A DNA stretch of 64,000 bases from the NCBI GenBank assembly GCA_026874595.1, contig CM049314.1, forward strand, positions 56,654,300-56,718,299, written 5' to 3'. The position numbers were made by a program, and so were the translations under genes. Shown here one piece after another: positions 37,738 through 50,391 of the stretch; position 1 is the stretch's first letter, and every line of letters starts with the position of its first letter. The stretch comes from Sipunculus nudus. Taxonomy: Eukaryota; Annelida; Sipuncula; Golfingiida; Sipunculidae. The notes under the pieces were generated by a model. It worked only from the letters and a program-made list of their open reading frames with translations. It had not been told where the DNA came from and made no database searches.

Positions 37738-38959
37738 CATAACACGACTGATGCAAACAAACGAACAATATTGATGTGTATGGCTATAAAAAAAAGGATT
37801 TATTATATGCTCTTGAAGCATTTACAAATAAGTTAAGAAAATCAATAATAAATGTAATAATTTTAATAGTTTTAATAGTAAGTATCACACGTGATTTTAA
37901 CATATGCCATACGTCTAAAGACCAAGGTTTTCAATATCCATTCTGTGGAATTCGCTTTAGTGAACAGGTCTGTATATCCTACTTTGTTTTATTATATGCT
38001 CTTGAATATTAATATCCACATTTTATTAGAGTCCAGTTTGTATAATTGTTATAAACCTTTGAAAGATTTTCAAAATAAATAAAATAAAAATGAAATCGGT
38101 AAAGATATGGACAGTCTTTCGATTGGAATGTATCTTACAAATAGATCTAAAACATAAAAAAATTACTGTAGATAATTCTTACTTTCTTGATTATTGCAGT
38201 GTATGACACTTTTGCGAGTTGGGGAGATGACGAACTGTATCATTTATATAATATATGACTGGGGTTGATCTGAAGTTTGAAGAAATGCAGGCTTTTTGTA
38301 TGTTTAATCATTCAATGTTTAAATATTATTAAAAGAATTGTTTTTTAATATCATGCTATTTCAATTAATATTTTAAAAAGGTATGTCATTACCAGTGTGT
38401 AAAAAGGAAATATTAGAGCCCTTTTTCTATCTTACAGTCCTGTAAGGATAACAAATTTAATTGATATATATGTATTCGTATATGTATATGTATGTACATT
38501 TATATGTATATATAAATATGTGTATAGGTATGTGTGTATAATATGTATATGTATAATGATTTATGAACACATAGGTACATGTTTTTATTAATTTGAATAT
38601 GTTTTAAAAATATTAAAGAAAAGTCAAACGAAATTTTTTTTATATATTTTCAAATAGGAAAAAGCAATTTAAAACAATAGGCTGGCTGTTATTATTGTTA
38701 TTTTTATTCTTATTATTATTATGAATTTATCTGTATGAACAGGCATCTGAATTTCAATAAAAATTTGGTTTTTCAATATAGACTTCATTTAAATTTATTT
38801 AATCTAATTAACGTTATTTTAATAGAAATAATGTAAAAAAAAAGAAATGTGAATGAAAAGGGAAAAGACCCAAAAGAAGAAACAGTCAATTTTGATGTAA
38901 AGTTAAACGAGATGAATAGAAATGTATTAAGGAAAACTTACAGATATGCCCTCTATAGA
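37738..38959. other. Very AT-rich stretch before the LINE
   Basis: No ORF1-like protein of the downstream LINE could be recognised. The 5' boundary of that element may lie here. Imperfect (ATGT)n-like sequence lies near 38465-38560. Confidence 0.35.
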
Positions 38960-41900
38960 TATTTACGTTTATTTTGTATTTTAAGTGGGAAAATTTCAAC
39001 AATATATTGACAGATAAAAGTACGTTAATTATAAATGTAAGAGGTTTAATTAATTAAAAAATCAACTTTACTTGAGCAAGGAAACATAAAGCTGGGATAA
39101 TTATGTTACAGGAACCCTATAATAAACTAGCATATGGAATCACATGGAGTTATGATTTGGGAGGACAGGGTATAATGAGTCATTGTGGTAAACATAAGAG
39201 AGGGGTAGCATGTTTTATATCAGTGCAGTTACATTATGATTGTTAAGTTCTATATAAAGATCATAAAGGAAGGCTAATTATATTAAGATTAGAAATAAAT
39301 AAAACTACCTTTGTAATTGTGAAAATATACTCTCCAAATAGAGGTGCAGTTTTTTTAAGAAATTTGTAAACAGTTGCTTGTCTTAACATTAATCAGGATG
39401 AAAATATTATAATAAGAAGAGACTGGATTACAGCTCAAACAATAAATTACAAAAGGGTTGGTACAAATATTTTAAAACTAAGAGCAATAAAAGAAATAAT
39501 AAATATAAAAGGAAACTTTGATCTATATGATATATGGAGGATAAATATCCAAAATTTAATAAGTATACATAGAGACAGTCTTCAAAGAAAATTTGTACCG
39601 GAATAGATTATTCTCCTACATCGTCAAAATTTCATGATAACGTTTCAGATGTCACAAATATTCCTGCCTTTAAATCAGATCATTTAGGAGTTATTTCATT
39701 CAAAGAAGCTATAACAGAAAGAAGGGGTAGAGTTTAATGCAAATGTAATTATAACCTTCCACAGGATGAGCTATATTTAGATGATGTATTCAAAATTAGG
39801 AGAAACGGTGAAAGAAGTTAATCATATCAATCCAAATTGGGCATTTCCTAAATATAAAATGAGGAAAAAAAACAATTCAATGTTTAAAAAAAAGTATATG
39901 TCGAGATAAACGATAGAAGGAATTATGCATAGTTGGAGAACAACAAGACTTAGAATAGAAAGAGAATGAAACAGACAGATATGTACAACTCAAAATAGGA
40001 ATGCAAGAATTATATGAAACAAAAACTGAAGGAATAATTACCAGAGCAAATATTAGATGGGCTTAAAAAGGAAAAAAAAGTACCAAATATTTTATATTAT
40101 AGAAAAAAAGAAAATGGAACAGGGAAACGTATAAAATATAGTAGATGATGAGAGACAAATTTTAACTGGCATAAAAAAACCATTTTAGATAAAAAAAAAG
40201 GATAAAATGGTATGCTTCAAACAAATCTACAATCGATCAAACAGAGAAAAATCACTTTTTTAAAAATAAAGATATTCATAAGGTCACAAATGCAGAACAA
40301 AACAACATTTGAAGGATACTTGTCAGCTGAAGAATGTTTAAAGTTATGAAAACAATTTTTTTTTAAATAAGTAACCGGGAAATGATAGTCTGAGCGTTGA
40401 ATTTTTTAATAGTTTTTGAGAAAAATTGGGATGGTTAATGGTTGAAAGCTTTAACTTTTCATTAGATAATGGAAGTCTAACTTCCACACAAAAACAAGCT
40501 GTCATCGTTTTGTTAGAAGAGAAAGATAAAGACAGAACTAAAATAAAGAACTGGCGCCCAATTTTCTTATTGAATATTGGTTACATAATTATGACAAAAG
40601 CACTATCCTTTAGATTAAAAAAGATTTTATCAAAATTAATCCCCGAAAGTCAGCATGGCTTTATGAAGCATTCATCTATTACAAAAGCAGTCAGAATTAT
40701 TTTGGATGCTAATCAAAGAAATCACAACCGAATAATAATTACAACAGACTTTGAGAAAGCTTTTGACACATAAGAATGGAGTTTTATTTTTGATACACTT
40801 ACATGTTTAAATTTTGGGAACAGCTTTATAAAATTGGTGAAATTGTTTTACAGTAATGTTGAAGCTTGTATAAGGAATAATGGTCACTCATCAGGTATTT
40901 TATAATTGAAAGAGATGCAATACAAGGAGATCCACTCTCACCTTACATTTTCAACTTATGTTGGGAAATGATAGCTGCGTGTTTTTTTTGGTAGGATTCC
41001 AAAATAAATGGTATAAATATAATGGGGAAAAAGAATTAAAACTAGTATTATATGCAGATAATACAACTGTTATTGTTTAGAATCTTAACTCTGTTAAAGT
41101 TGTACTGGATTTGTTTAAACAATTTTCAAAATACTCAGATCTAAATAATACCAAAGAAAAAACAGAAGCAATGTGGATATGGAGATTAAAAGACAGAAAC
41201 TTTAAACCGTTGGGATCATGGTATCAGGAACATATTAAACGTTTGGGTGCCTTTATGTCCAACAATTTTAATAATATTTGCAAATGTCATTTTGAACAAA
41301 AGATTCAAAGGATCTCTAAATTTACCTATTTATGGAAGCAGTGAAATTAAAGTTAATATGGTAGGATTTTGATAATAAAAACACTGTGTTTCTCTAAACT
41401 TGCACACTTAAAATTTTACATTACCAAAATAATATAGATATAGACTAAATATGATACTTTGGATGTTCATATACAAAGGGAAGAAAAGGGGAAAAATTAA
41501 GAGGAAATTATTAATAAAACCAATATCTGAAGGTGGGATAAATATGTTAGACATTAACAGTTTTATTATGACACAACATGCTATATGGATAAAGAATATT
41601 TAGATAAATCGAATAAGATTGGAAATTGTTTTTTAATGTTGTCAAAGTTTTGTAAATATAAAGTTATTAAAGCATTACGATTGTGATGCTAATATGCTGA
41701 AAAATAAATTGCCAGATAACTATTTATAAGCATCATTCGCATGGAAAGAAATCCGCCAACAGCACCTAGCTGGCCTAACTTTGTGAAATAATAAAAATAT
41801 AACAGCTACTGATAAACCGATTTTTCTTCGGAGATGACTTAAATATGCAGGACAGTTGGATTATAATAATGGGATAGTTTTGCATTTTGACTTATGGGTG

Positions 41901-42905
41901 AAGAAAGGAGCAAAAAAATTTGATTATCTTGTATATCGAACAATATTAAGCCAGCTTGAAATAGGCAGATATTAGTGTGATTTCCATATAAAAGTACAGC
42001 CTGGTTCATATATATGCAAATGTTAAAATGTTAAAAAATGTTAAATGTTAAAAGTATAGCTTCAAAGTAGATATGTGAGTATTTAGTATGCCTGATTTAT
42101 GTTGGAAAACTTGTATGTAAAGAAAAATATAATCTATAGTATAATGAAAAATGATTTGCATATATTATATAATATTGGACCTATACTATGTAAAACAGAA
42201 AGATAAGTGAATTTCAATATAAAATATACATGGGTATTTCTAAATGAAAAACTTTATAAATATGGTATTAGTAATGATCCATACTGCCATAAAGCTGTTG
42301 AAAATATTGATCATTTCTTTTTTTCATTGTTCAGTTGCCCATTTTTTTGGAGAGCAGTCAGTGGTTTATGTAGAATATCAGCAGATTTATTAACAGTAAA
42401 AATGTTATTCCTGGAATACCAGAAAGAAAAAGAAAGAAAACAAATTCCTTTCACATGCAACATATTTTATTTATATAACACAGGAAAATCGAAAATTGAA
42501 TATAGAACGTTTCAAGAAATACCTGATTTAGCAGAAAAAAGTGGAATATGTAGTAAAAGATGGAACTATAAATGAAAGGTTATCCCTTTGGGATACTTTA
42601 ATTGATTAACTGTGTCTATACATTATTTAATTATTAAAATCAATATTAAATATATTGTTTGAAAAAAATGTATCATACAAAAACAATGTCTGAAATACCT
42701 AGTTAAAAAAAGTAGCAAATTTTGTTAGAATGTATCGAGATATAAGAAATATGTGTTCTTTTTTCGCTGTGTTTGTGTTGTGTATGAATATATATATGTT
42801 TTGTATTTTCGTTGTATATGTAATTGGTGATAGTAATGTACTTTGTATTGTTTTGAATGTTTGTATAAAGTATATTGTTAATAAAAAACATATTGCAACA
42901 GGATT
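38960..42905 (+). mobile_element. Long decayed Tx1/L1-like LINE (ORF2: endonuclease + reverse transcriptase)
   Basis: Broken frames run in ORF2 order. The apurinic-type endonuclease comes first: IINVRGLIN near 39030, IIMLQEPYNK near 39100, RRDWITAQTIN near 39420 where GDFN is expected, and DIWRIN near 39530. Reverse transcriptase follows: IKNWRPIFLLNIGYIIMTKA and GFMKHSS (40540-40690), IIITTDFEKAFDT (40735-40770), AIQGDPLSPYIFNLCWEMIA (40917-40975), YADNTTVI for the catalytic YADD block (41050-41080), and the thumb EHIKRLGAFMS (about 41230). The tail at 42207-42575 has a weak DPYCHKAVENIDHFFF knuckle. The 3' end is near 42905, after an A-rich AATAAAAAAC. Frameshifts and stops are throughout, so it is inactive. 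The 5' end is uncertain and no target duplication was identified. Confidence 0.85.
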
Positions 42906-43444
42906 TTTTACGACAGGTCCAGGGATCTCAGCTGATATGACATGGTAGCACAGTGTGACCCCGTGTATCGGAACCCTGAGTCAACGCAACACGCGATGTT
43001 TCAATCAAAGCGAATATGTATTACACTTAAGGGCAAAATTAGACAAGGCTTCTCCTGTTTGACAGGTGTTGTGGCCCAAACAAGAACGCGCCAGTTATAA
43101 GCGTGAAAAGAGAACGGGCAACACAGAAGGCGTTTGCGCTATGTTAATATTGATGCAAGCGCTCAGTCCCTTATATTTGACACTAGTATTCAGTAAGCCA
43201 AACGCTTCAAGGCAATATTTTGGCAGGTAGCATTTTATTTCTAAGAGAAGACTATTTTTCGTGTTTATCCATCATGCTTTGTACGTAGTAAGGCCCCTTT
43301 ACAATAAACAAAATTAAGGAATAACTGTTTCTATGTGTTTTATTCCTGCTTTCAGGATTCCATAATGTTGATATAAACTTAACAACTCTAGCTCTGGGAC
43401 TTACATTTTTCGAGCTGAAATTTAGATCGTACCGGAAGTAATCA
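42906..43444. other. Intergenic, nothing recognised
   Basis: No supported feature. Confidence 0.4.
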
Positions 43445-43570
43445 TTGGAATATCTCTAACAGGCGCCGTTGTCATCTTACAAACACAATCACACCATGAA
43501 GGTGGCCATTTGAATTTGTCTTACAGGTGCCATTTACTTCCTACAAACAAAATTATACTATGTTATTACT
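43445..43570 (-). repeat. Two diverged copies of the 64-bp repeat of 57.8-58.6 kb, opposite strand
   Basis: CAGGCGCCGTTGTCATCTTA with ACAAACACAATCACACCATGAA, and then CTTACAGGTGCCATTTACTT with CCTACAAACA, are reverse-complement matches to the unit of the 57799-58610 array (CCTGTAAG, CGGCACC, GGAAGAAAACGG, TTGTGTTTGT, CATAGTGTGATTG). Confidence 0.7.
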
Positions 43571-43687
43571 TCAGAGAGTAGTATCTGACAAGAAACCGGT
43601 TTTGCTAAGTGGAATAATGAATACGCTGAATCCAGGCGATTACTTACTGGCTTACTGAGAACTGTGTAGTAACTCAGTTCATATCAT

Positions 43688-43690
<3 letters not shown>

Positions 43691-43732
<42 letters not shown>

Positions 43733-43738
43733 ATATTT
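43691..43738. repeat. (AT)n microsatellite
   Basis: Two TA runs separated by a TTTA interruption. Confidence 0.85.
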
Positions 43739-44103
43739 AAAAATTATATAATACAATGAATGTATCCGCAATTAAAAACATCATAATTGACACTGCCTCG
43801 TATATGCCTGATATTCCGCCTCGTAAGAATTCACTGTATACTCAAGAGACATGGGACATGTATGATGTTTATGATAAGACCAGTCCAGTCGTTACTTGAT
43901 ATGGTGTACATTGATTAATATTAATCAGGACTTTAATATTAACATAATATATGGTGGTATGTTTGATAAGATTTCAGCGCCTAAACCTGACAACAATGCA
44001 GCTCATGAGAGCTAAATGCAAGAATGATGGCATATCTGACAAGCAACATTGCGGCCCATGCGCTTTCAATGGAATGGCGCCACGACGTGTAGCTTAATAT
44101 ACT

Positions 44104-44301
44104 CGCCTAGCACCTGTGCGTCAGATGATTCGTGAAGCTGTAAGAGGCAGTGGGTGAAAAAAAATTGTTTTTGACTCCCTTTCAAGAATAAGTGTAATAG
44201 GTCACCTGTTTACATAATGTATAATGTTATAACGGTCAACATGGTGCATCTTGGCAAAAGGGAAGGATGTGTCCTGCTATGTGTTTACAAACACGAGATC
44301 T
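44104..44301 (+). mobile_element. SINE-like dispersed repeat, copy 1
   Basis: About 200 bases recur, inverted, at 51422-51618. Shared blocks are TGAAGCTGTAAGA(G/C)GCAGTG, ACACC/TCACCTGTTTACATAA then TGTATAAT, TTATAACG, GGCAAAAGGGAA, and AACAAGCACGAG or AACACGAG. Upstream (44085-44130) are GTAGCTTAATATA and GATGATTCGTGAA, loosely like Pol III A and B boxes, and the 3' side passes into AT repeats. A tRNA-derived SINE is plausible but unproven. The copies are roughly 75-80% alike. Confidence 0.55.
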
Positions 44302-44310
44302 GCAATAAAT

Positions 44311-44489
44311 ATATATGCCACATATATAATAATTAATGGTATAGCCGTGTTAGTCTGTTGTCGCAATGTAGGTAAAGAGTAAGAGTGACGCCTGGGCCGT
44401 TATATTATATATTATATATGCCACATTCATAATGGTACAGCCGTCTTAGTCTGTTGTCACAGTAGATAAAGAGTGAGAGGGTCGCCTTT
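44311..44489 (+). repeat. Two-unit tandem duplication, period about 103 bp
   Basis: ATATATGCCACAT...TAATGGTATAGCC, GTGTTAGTCTGTTGTCGCA and TAAAGAGTAAGAG...CGCC at 44311-44393 recur at 44414-44489 with small changes. It directly follows the SINE-like element and may be part of the same composite. Confidence 0.7.
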
Positions 44490-44501
44490 GATATAGGCTA
44501 C

Positions 44502-44502
<1 letters not shown>

Positions 44503-44552
<50 letters not shown>

Positions 44553-44561
44553 TATATATAT

Positions 44562-44597
<36 letters not shown>
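44503..44597. repeat. (TTA)n-(TA)n compound microsatellite
   Basis: About 16 TTA units, then interrupted TA. A polyasparagine frame on the minus strand is an artefact of it. Confidence 0.9.
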
Positions 44598-45199
44598 CAT
44601 GCGCGCGTGTGTGTAATGTGTGTAAGAGATGCGGAATATAAGTAAATGTGATGCTATGGTGCCTTTCGTATAATTTCTATTTCTACTTTTGTCTCGCATA
44701 GTTTCCAGCTGGTTTGTTTATGTTTTCCATTTGCTTGCTACAATCAGGTTTCACACGTGAGGTAGGTAGGTCAGAGTACTTCATTCCATTAACTAATTAA
44801 CTTAAACGCCATCATACGTCCACCGTATATCATACCACCAACACGGAATCATCAAGAACATATACGAATCAATCAAAGTCCCAAGTCAATCGAACTCAAA
44901 TATCACCAGACACCAAAGCATTAGACCATGCAGTCTTGTACCAGGAATTGCTTATAAAAAGCGGTTAAAAATACCTGTTAAATTGGAGCTACAGCTGAAT
45001 GGAAATTATTAAATAATTTATCCATTATACATAAAGAACTCATTGCCAACTAGAATATTGGTGGTCGACAAGTAACCATGGGTTCCGCCGAATCGGAGAG
45101 GCATGGATGGAGTGAGGGATGGAATATAGCCATCCAAACTTGTCGCATCAGAGCTGCCATTTGAAGCATCCCAAGATGCATGGACGAATGAAATGTTGT
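44598..45199. other. Intergenic, nothing recognised
   Basis: No supported feature. Confidence 0.4.
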
Positions 45200-46050
45200 A
45201 TGTAGGATCACTGGTCTTGTGTAAGAGATAAAACTAACAAAGATCTTTGGGCATGCACGGTTTCAGGCTATAACATCAAACCAAATTATGAGATATGTGT
45301 GAATATCACCAAATGCAGACACACAGATGGACATCATGCAATAACACACCGTTGTGGGTGAGGCCATCTATCTCGCATAAGATCAATAGGCATGCAAAAT
45401 TTTAGGCGGATACATCAACTACTCCTGAGAGTGATTTTAAATTGGGCCCCAGTCTTGAGTACGCGAAATCTACCAAAGATGGATGAAATTGGCAAAATTT
45501 TAGACCTTTACGCCAGATCGCTCCTGACATGAGGGGATAAATGTATTCTACGAAAACGTGACAGTAGGTGTTGCCATCAGTCGCCTCTATGACAAAGCTA
45601 TTTAAAATGGATAAACATATAAAACCCGGGTGATAAATCCATTCCTGAGTTGTGTATAATTTTCACCTAAAACAGATTTAAGGATTAACACTGAAAACCA
45701 TGGCATGTAGGTGGCGTCACTAGGCTTCTGTACGAGATAAGAGATCCAAGATCTATAGACAAGCAAACTGTTTAGGGGTATGTCAACTAATCCAAAGATA
45801 AATGCATTATTGTATTCTACAAATACTAGTACTTGATGATGGTGACGTCAACTATCATGTCACCTACCCAAGATGAATTGATACAAACTTTCGAGCCCTT
45901 ACATTGGACCACTCCTTAAATATGAGTGATTTTTCGATTTATTTTTTCAAACGCACGGATGGATGTCGCGAGAAAACCGTTGCATATGACGCCACCAGTC
46001 TTTTTAGCCAAATACATTGAACTGCTCCTGCGATATGTGCTAGTATCAAA
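45200..46050. repeat. Highly diverged long-period tandem repeat, about 4-5 units
   Basis: Recurring cassettes begin GTAGG-TC-CT (near 45200, 45354, 45565 and 45708). They continue with a GTGTAAGAGATAA / TCGCATAAGATCAA / TACGAGATAAGAGA block and then CAGGCTATAACATCAA / GGCGGATACATCAACT / GGGGTATGTCAACTA. Spacing varies from about 143 to 211 bases. It looks like an old satellite or decayed tandem array. Confidence 0.45.
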
Positions 46051-46209
46051 AAGAAAGACGCACATATTCATTGAAAACGTAGGGTTGTCGAATCTCCCAA
46101 TTGTGACATCCCAACAGGGAGCCGGATGGTGAAATGCCTATGGTTATCATAACACAGTATTAAACTGCAACAGGCGAGTACATGTTTAGTCAGAGTACAT
46201 GTTGACCCT

Positions 46210-46217
46210 CCGTGAAG
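46210..46217. repeat. Target site duplication, left (CCGTGAAG)
   Basis: Eight bases directly outside the left terminus of the hAT element, identical to 48384-48391. Confidence 0.9.
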
Positions 46218-48383
46218 CAGAGTTGGGTCCGAGTACTTTTAGCGTCCTCGAGTACGAGTACTGAGTACTTTAAAAGTACTCGAGTGCAATTATGAGTACT
46301 TTTGCACTTTTTTGAAAGTACTCTAGTACGAGTACCGAGTACTCAAAATGGACTCATGAGTACTTTAATGAGTACTTTTTTCTAACCAAACTTGTTTAAT
46401 GAAGTTATTAAATTAAATATATATATAAGTTAAAAATATTTTTAATATTGAAAACCCAGGACAAAATAAAAATATATACAATGTTGTGTTATGCTTAATG
46501 AAAATACTGAAGCGAAATGCAAACTCTTGGGCATATAAACAGGCCATATACAGTTGAAATATATCAAGGCATTAATTTATTATAGTAGATGGTCAGCATT
46601 GAAGAAACATCTGGTCTCGTAGGTTCTCAAAAATACATTTCTTAGCTAGGACAAGATATACAATTTACTTAATGTTGTATTATGCAAATTCAAAATACTG
46701 GTTGGAATGTTCAGAAACTTCAACATAAAAACATAAAAAGTTATATAAAAGTTAATATATAAAAGTTATATTGTTAAAGGAAATCTCACTGACATTGTAT
46801 GAAGCATATATCCATATGTTAACCATATGTAATCATAAAATAATAGCAATGATAACATTAATAATAACAACCATATGTTATTATTTATATAATGTCAACT
46901 TATGAATAATTTGTGGCCTTAGCCTAAGGGAGATATTTAAACACAACCGGTATATGTGAAAATAGTATAAAACAACATATCTGACAGACTAGACTTAACA
47001 AGTCATTCATCATGTGTAATACTTTATGAGTATTAACAACAGTTACATCAGTGGCATATTACAAAAAGGAATAATGCGATAGTAATACATAATATTAATA
47101 GCATATTACAGGTTTTCTAAGTTAGAAAGAGTAATATTACTATTGATAGAAAAGAAATTTGAACTAGTAATGGTAATAGTACCCCAAGTAATAGAATTAT
47201 TGCTAATACATTTCTATTACAACCCTAGGCTAACACATCTGATGAATTGAGTGTTTGTTTGATTAGGTTGATAGAGCAGGGTAAAGGGCCCAGTGTAGTG
47301 TGATGAGTTGATGCTGGGTGCTTTCATGGTCCAGTGGGCACTGGACAGAAGGCTTTGGCTTGAGGTTAACCCCTGGTTCTCTTTGTTGATCCATTAAGTA
47401 GGCTTGGTCATTAAACATTGGAGAAGTCCTTTGTGTTCTTACACAGTATATAAGGCAAGTTATTGTCAGCTGATAGTAGAATGTGATGCTGCAGCCTCTG
47501 TTGTAGTAGCTAAGGGGTGTATGGTCTTATGGTCACAGCTTTTCATGGGTTTTAATCAGTTGACAGTCAACAGTTGATTCTTAGTTGTGCCACACACTGT
47601 GTACAGAGCTCACCAAAGACTGCTATCCCCACTGAAATTCTGCTAAACCTACAATCACATTTAGTTTCATTTATAAATCAATTCAGGCTTGATTAGCCCA
47701 GGCCCCGGAGCACTGCTGAGTTTATATTATGGTGCCAGGTTCTGAGTATATTTAATTTTATTGAATTGTGGTAAATCTTAACTGTTTTATTTTGGGATCT
47801 TTAAAAAAATAGAATTTTATTCTTAAAATATTACTAATCATGAATTTGCTGATTTAATGTTTTATTGAACGCTATGTTGTACTTATCTTGCTGGAAATAT
47901 ATAATGCTGTACACATGTACACATGAATTGCATGAATGTATTAATAATAAAATAGTTCAATTTATTTATATTTTTTATTAAATAAAAGTAAAAGTATCAG
48001 TAATACAAGCCAAGTAATAGTAAAAGTAGTAGTTATCGATGCGAAAATGCTATAATAGTTTCAGGTATAGGAACAGATGGATTACTTTAAGTAATATTAT
48101 ATATGATATTGTATATGTTATATATTATATATAATATCTTACTATAACAAACTATTACTAATATTATAAAATGAGATTAGAGTTTATTTAGAAATTTTAA
48201 TGATATATGAAATACCCAAAAGTACTCAAGAATTACTCATATGAGAACCGAGTACTTTCAAAATACTCGAGTACAAGTACGAGTACTTTTGTAATTTTTA
48301 AAAAGTACCCGAGTACGAGTACTCAAAAAAAGTACTCATGAGTACGAGTTCTATGAGTACGAGTACTTTTGGACCCAACTCTG
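46218..48383. mobile_element. Complete non-autonomous hAT-superfamily DNA transposon
   Basis: The 2,166-base element has perfect 13-base terminal inverted repeats, CAGAGTTGGGTCC at 46218-46230 and its complement at 48371-48383. The identical 8-base duplication CCGTGAAG lies on both outer sides. The CAGAG terminus and an 8-bp target duplication are hallmarks of the hAT superfamily (Ac/Tol2 type). About 150 bases inside each end are packed with AGTACT and CGAGTACGAGTACT words, comparable to the subterminal binding motifs of Tol2-like elements. The interior (46400-48200) is AT-rich with no transposase reading frame, so it would depend on a transposase in trans. The intact duplication and termini suggest a fairly recent insertion. 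Confidence 0.93.
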
Positions 48384-48391
48384 CCGTGAAG
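48384..48391. repeat. Target site duplication, right (CCGTGAAG)
   Basis: Eight bases directly outside the right terminus, identical to 46210-46217. Confidence 0.9.
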
Positions 48392-49277
48392 TGTCAGGCC
48401 CTGAGCAACTCCCTGGCAGCGCGACAGCCAGTTTGGACAAGAGCGCTCGCTGACAATCTGCGCGTGAGCCGGGTCGGGATAACTCGCAGACTGCATTGGC
48501 CGGAACTAGGTCACGCGAGGGTGTACGTGAACCTGCCATGTATACAAGTCTGAAGTGTATATATTTACAACATTTTTTCCACAGGATACTCACACTAGCA
48601 GAGTTGGCGATACATTAATTTATAACAGTATAAGTATTGATTTTTTTGCCGTCTTTTTAAGAGTCATCAACTTCGTCCCTGCCCAGGCGATTGCAGTGCA
48701 TCTTATACAACTACTGATTGATAGCCAGTCAAGTCGGTGAGTTGGTGAATTGTATAAATTGCTGCTTCTGAATAGTGAGTAATTTGTGAAGAACAGGTAC
48801 TAATTTTAATACTTCAGTTGTGTTAAAATTGCTCAACAATGTAACCATATAATTCATAGTGTATGTCTCCTGAGTGAGAGTGAAGTTCGGTATGTATAAC
48901 ATGATATATCTGTGATATATACTATAGTCTATAAATGGCTAATTTTGAAATTGTCTACAACAGGTTCTATTAACTTCTAATAATGTAACCAAGTAGCCAA
49001 AAATACACCTATTAGTAAAGCTAAATGTATGTACATGGAAAAATCATAAAAAAAACTTTAGTGTAATGTGTACTCCTGAGTCCTGACAGATTGATTGTAA
49101 CATGAAACATGGTCAGAATAATGTTTATCTCGTTCAAGTCGCTGTGTGTATATCACATTCTGCAAACTGTGGATTAAAGGGTGTTGGTTAGCAAATCTAT
49201 TTAAGAGGGGGTTTTAATGTGTAAGGTTTAATTTTTATATATAATATTTAAATACCGGTACCCAATGATCATGGTCA

Positions 49278-49330
<53 letters not shown>

Positions 49331-50124
49331 CACAGAGAGGGGGGAGAGAGAGTATATAGAACATTTAAGGATATGAAAATCATAAATGAAAATTCAATGT
49401 TGTAAATGTTTGGTATAAGTACTTAACATTATTGTCACCCTGGCTTATTGCTTTAAGTTGCCAGTAGTCCTACATAAATCGGAAACTTCAATTATATACC
49501 CAACATATAGATATACTTCATACCACTGATTGATAAGTGACTTGGTTTTCTACTAGGCCTAATTGTATAACTAATTTGTAATTATATATTTATGTGTGTG
49601 TATGAACATACAAGTTGTCAATACATCATTTTACTCCTGCAGCTACCCTACACCCTGACAAAGTACAAAGTTGTACCTCAAGCCCCGTTGAGCCATGTGG
49701 AGGGATCGGTTGAGGGATTGTGGGATGACAATAAGGTAAGTGACTGTTACTATGAATCCGATTTATAAATATAATGAATATTTCTGATAACTTGTCACAC
49801 TGCACTTTTTCTTGCTCAAGTTTTAATTCAGCCATATATGCTGTGATTCAATGTACACAAAATCCTGCACACAACTCTGCCATATAAACTGTATTTTTCA
49901 TGGAATTTGACATTTTACTTTGTATTTTCAGACACTCTGGAGAAATCTAAGTTACAAATTTGTAAACCCGAGTTGAAGGAACAAGAGGGCAAGTCTATTG
50001 TTCAAAGACAGAAGTGGAAAATGAAGAGAGCTATATGATGGTTACGTGGGTAGCTATGAACCGAACCTTGGAGTGGTAAACTGTTTGCCAGAGAGAAAGC
50101 CTGAGCGGATGCCGATACAATAAA
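48392..50124 (+). other. Candidate three-exon polyadenylated transcript
   Basis: GC-rich, CpG-bearing sequence (48384-48545), possibly a promoter or first exon, leads to a donor CG|GTGAGT at 48737. An exon at 49643-49735 is bounded by TCCTGCAG and AAG|GTAAGT and is open for exactly 31 codons (LPYTLTKYKVVPQAPLSHVE onward). A third exon starts at 49932 after TATTTTCAG and continues the frame for 14 codons to a TGA. An AATAAA at 50119-50124 could end it. The splice signals are strong, but no ATG opens this frame through the first exon as drawn. It may be a lncRNA, or a coding gene whose first coding exon is elsewhere. The peptide is not recognised. Confidence 0.35.
49283..49326. repeat. (TA)n microsatellite
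   Basis: About 22 units inside the presumed first intron of the 48.4-50.1 kb transcript. Confidence 0.9.
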
Positions 50125-50289
50125 ACCACATATCCACTCTTAATGCATGTGAACACTGAAACACACCTGCATGTCCACATTGTAAGGAATAATCAGTCGT
50201 AAAATTGATGCAGACAAATACACGTATTACAAGTTACACGACCACCTGGGTTTTTATTAATAAATGTTCTACTTGAAAATATATGTTAT

Positions 50290-50391
50290 AATTATTATAA
50301 TAATAAATATATATATTTATATATATGTGTATATATATATATTAAATATATATATATAGAGAGAGAGAGAGACAGAGAGAGAGAGAGAGAA
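50290..50391. repeat. Interrupted (TA)n-(GA)n microsatellite
   Basis: TA-rich sequence to about 50357, then GA units to 50391. Confidence 0.8.

Noticed and set aside
44502..44699. Polyasparagine frame
   Set aside because: Translation of the (TTA)n microsatellite.
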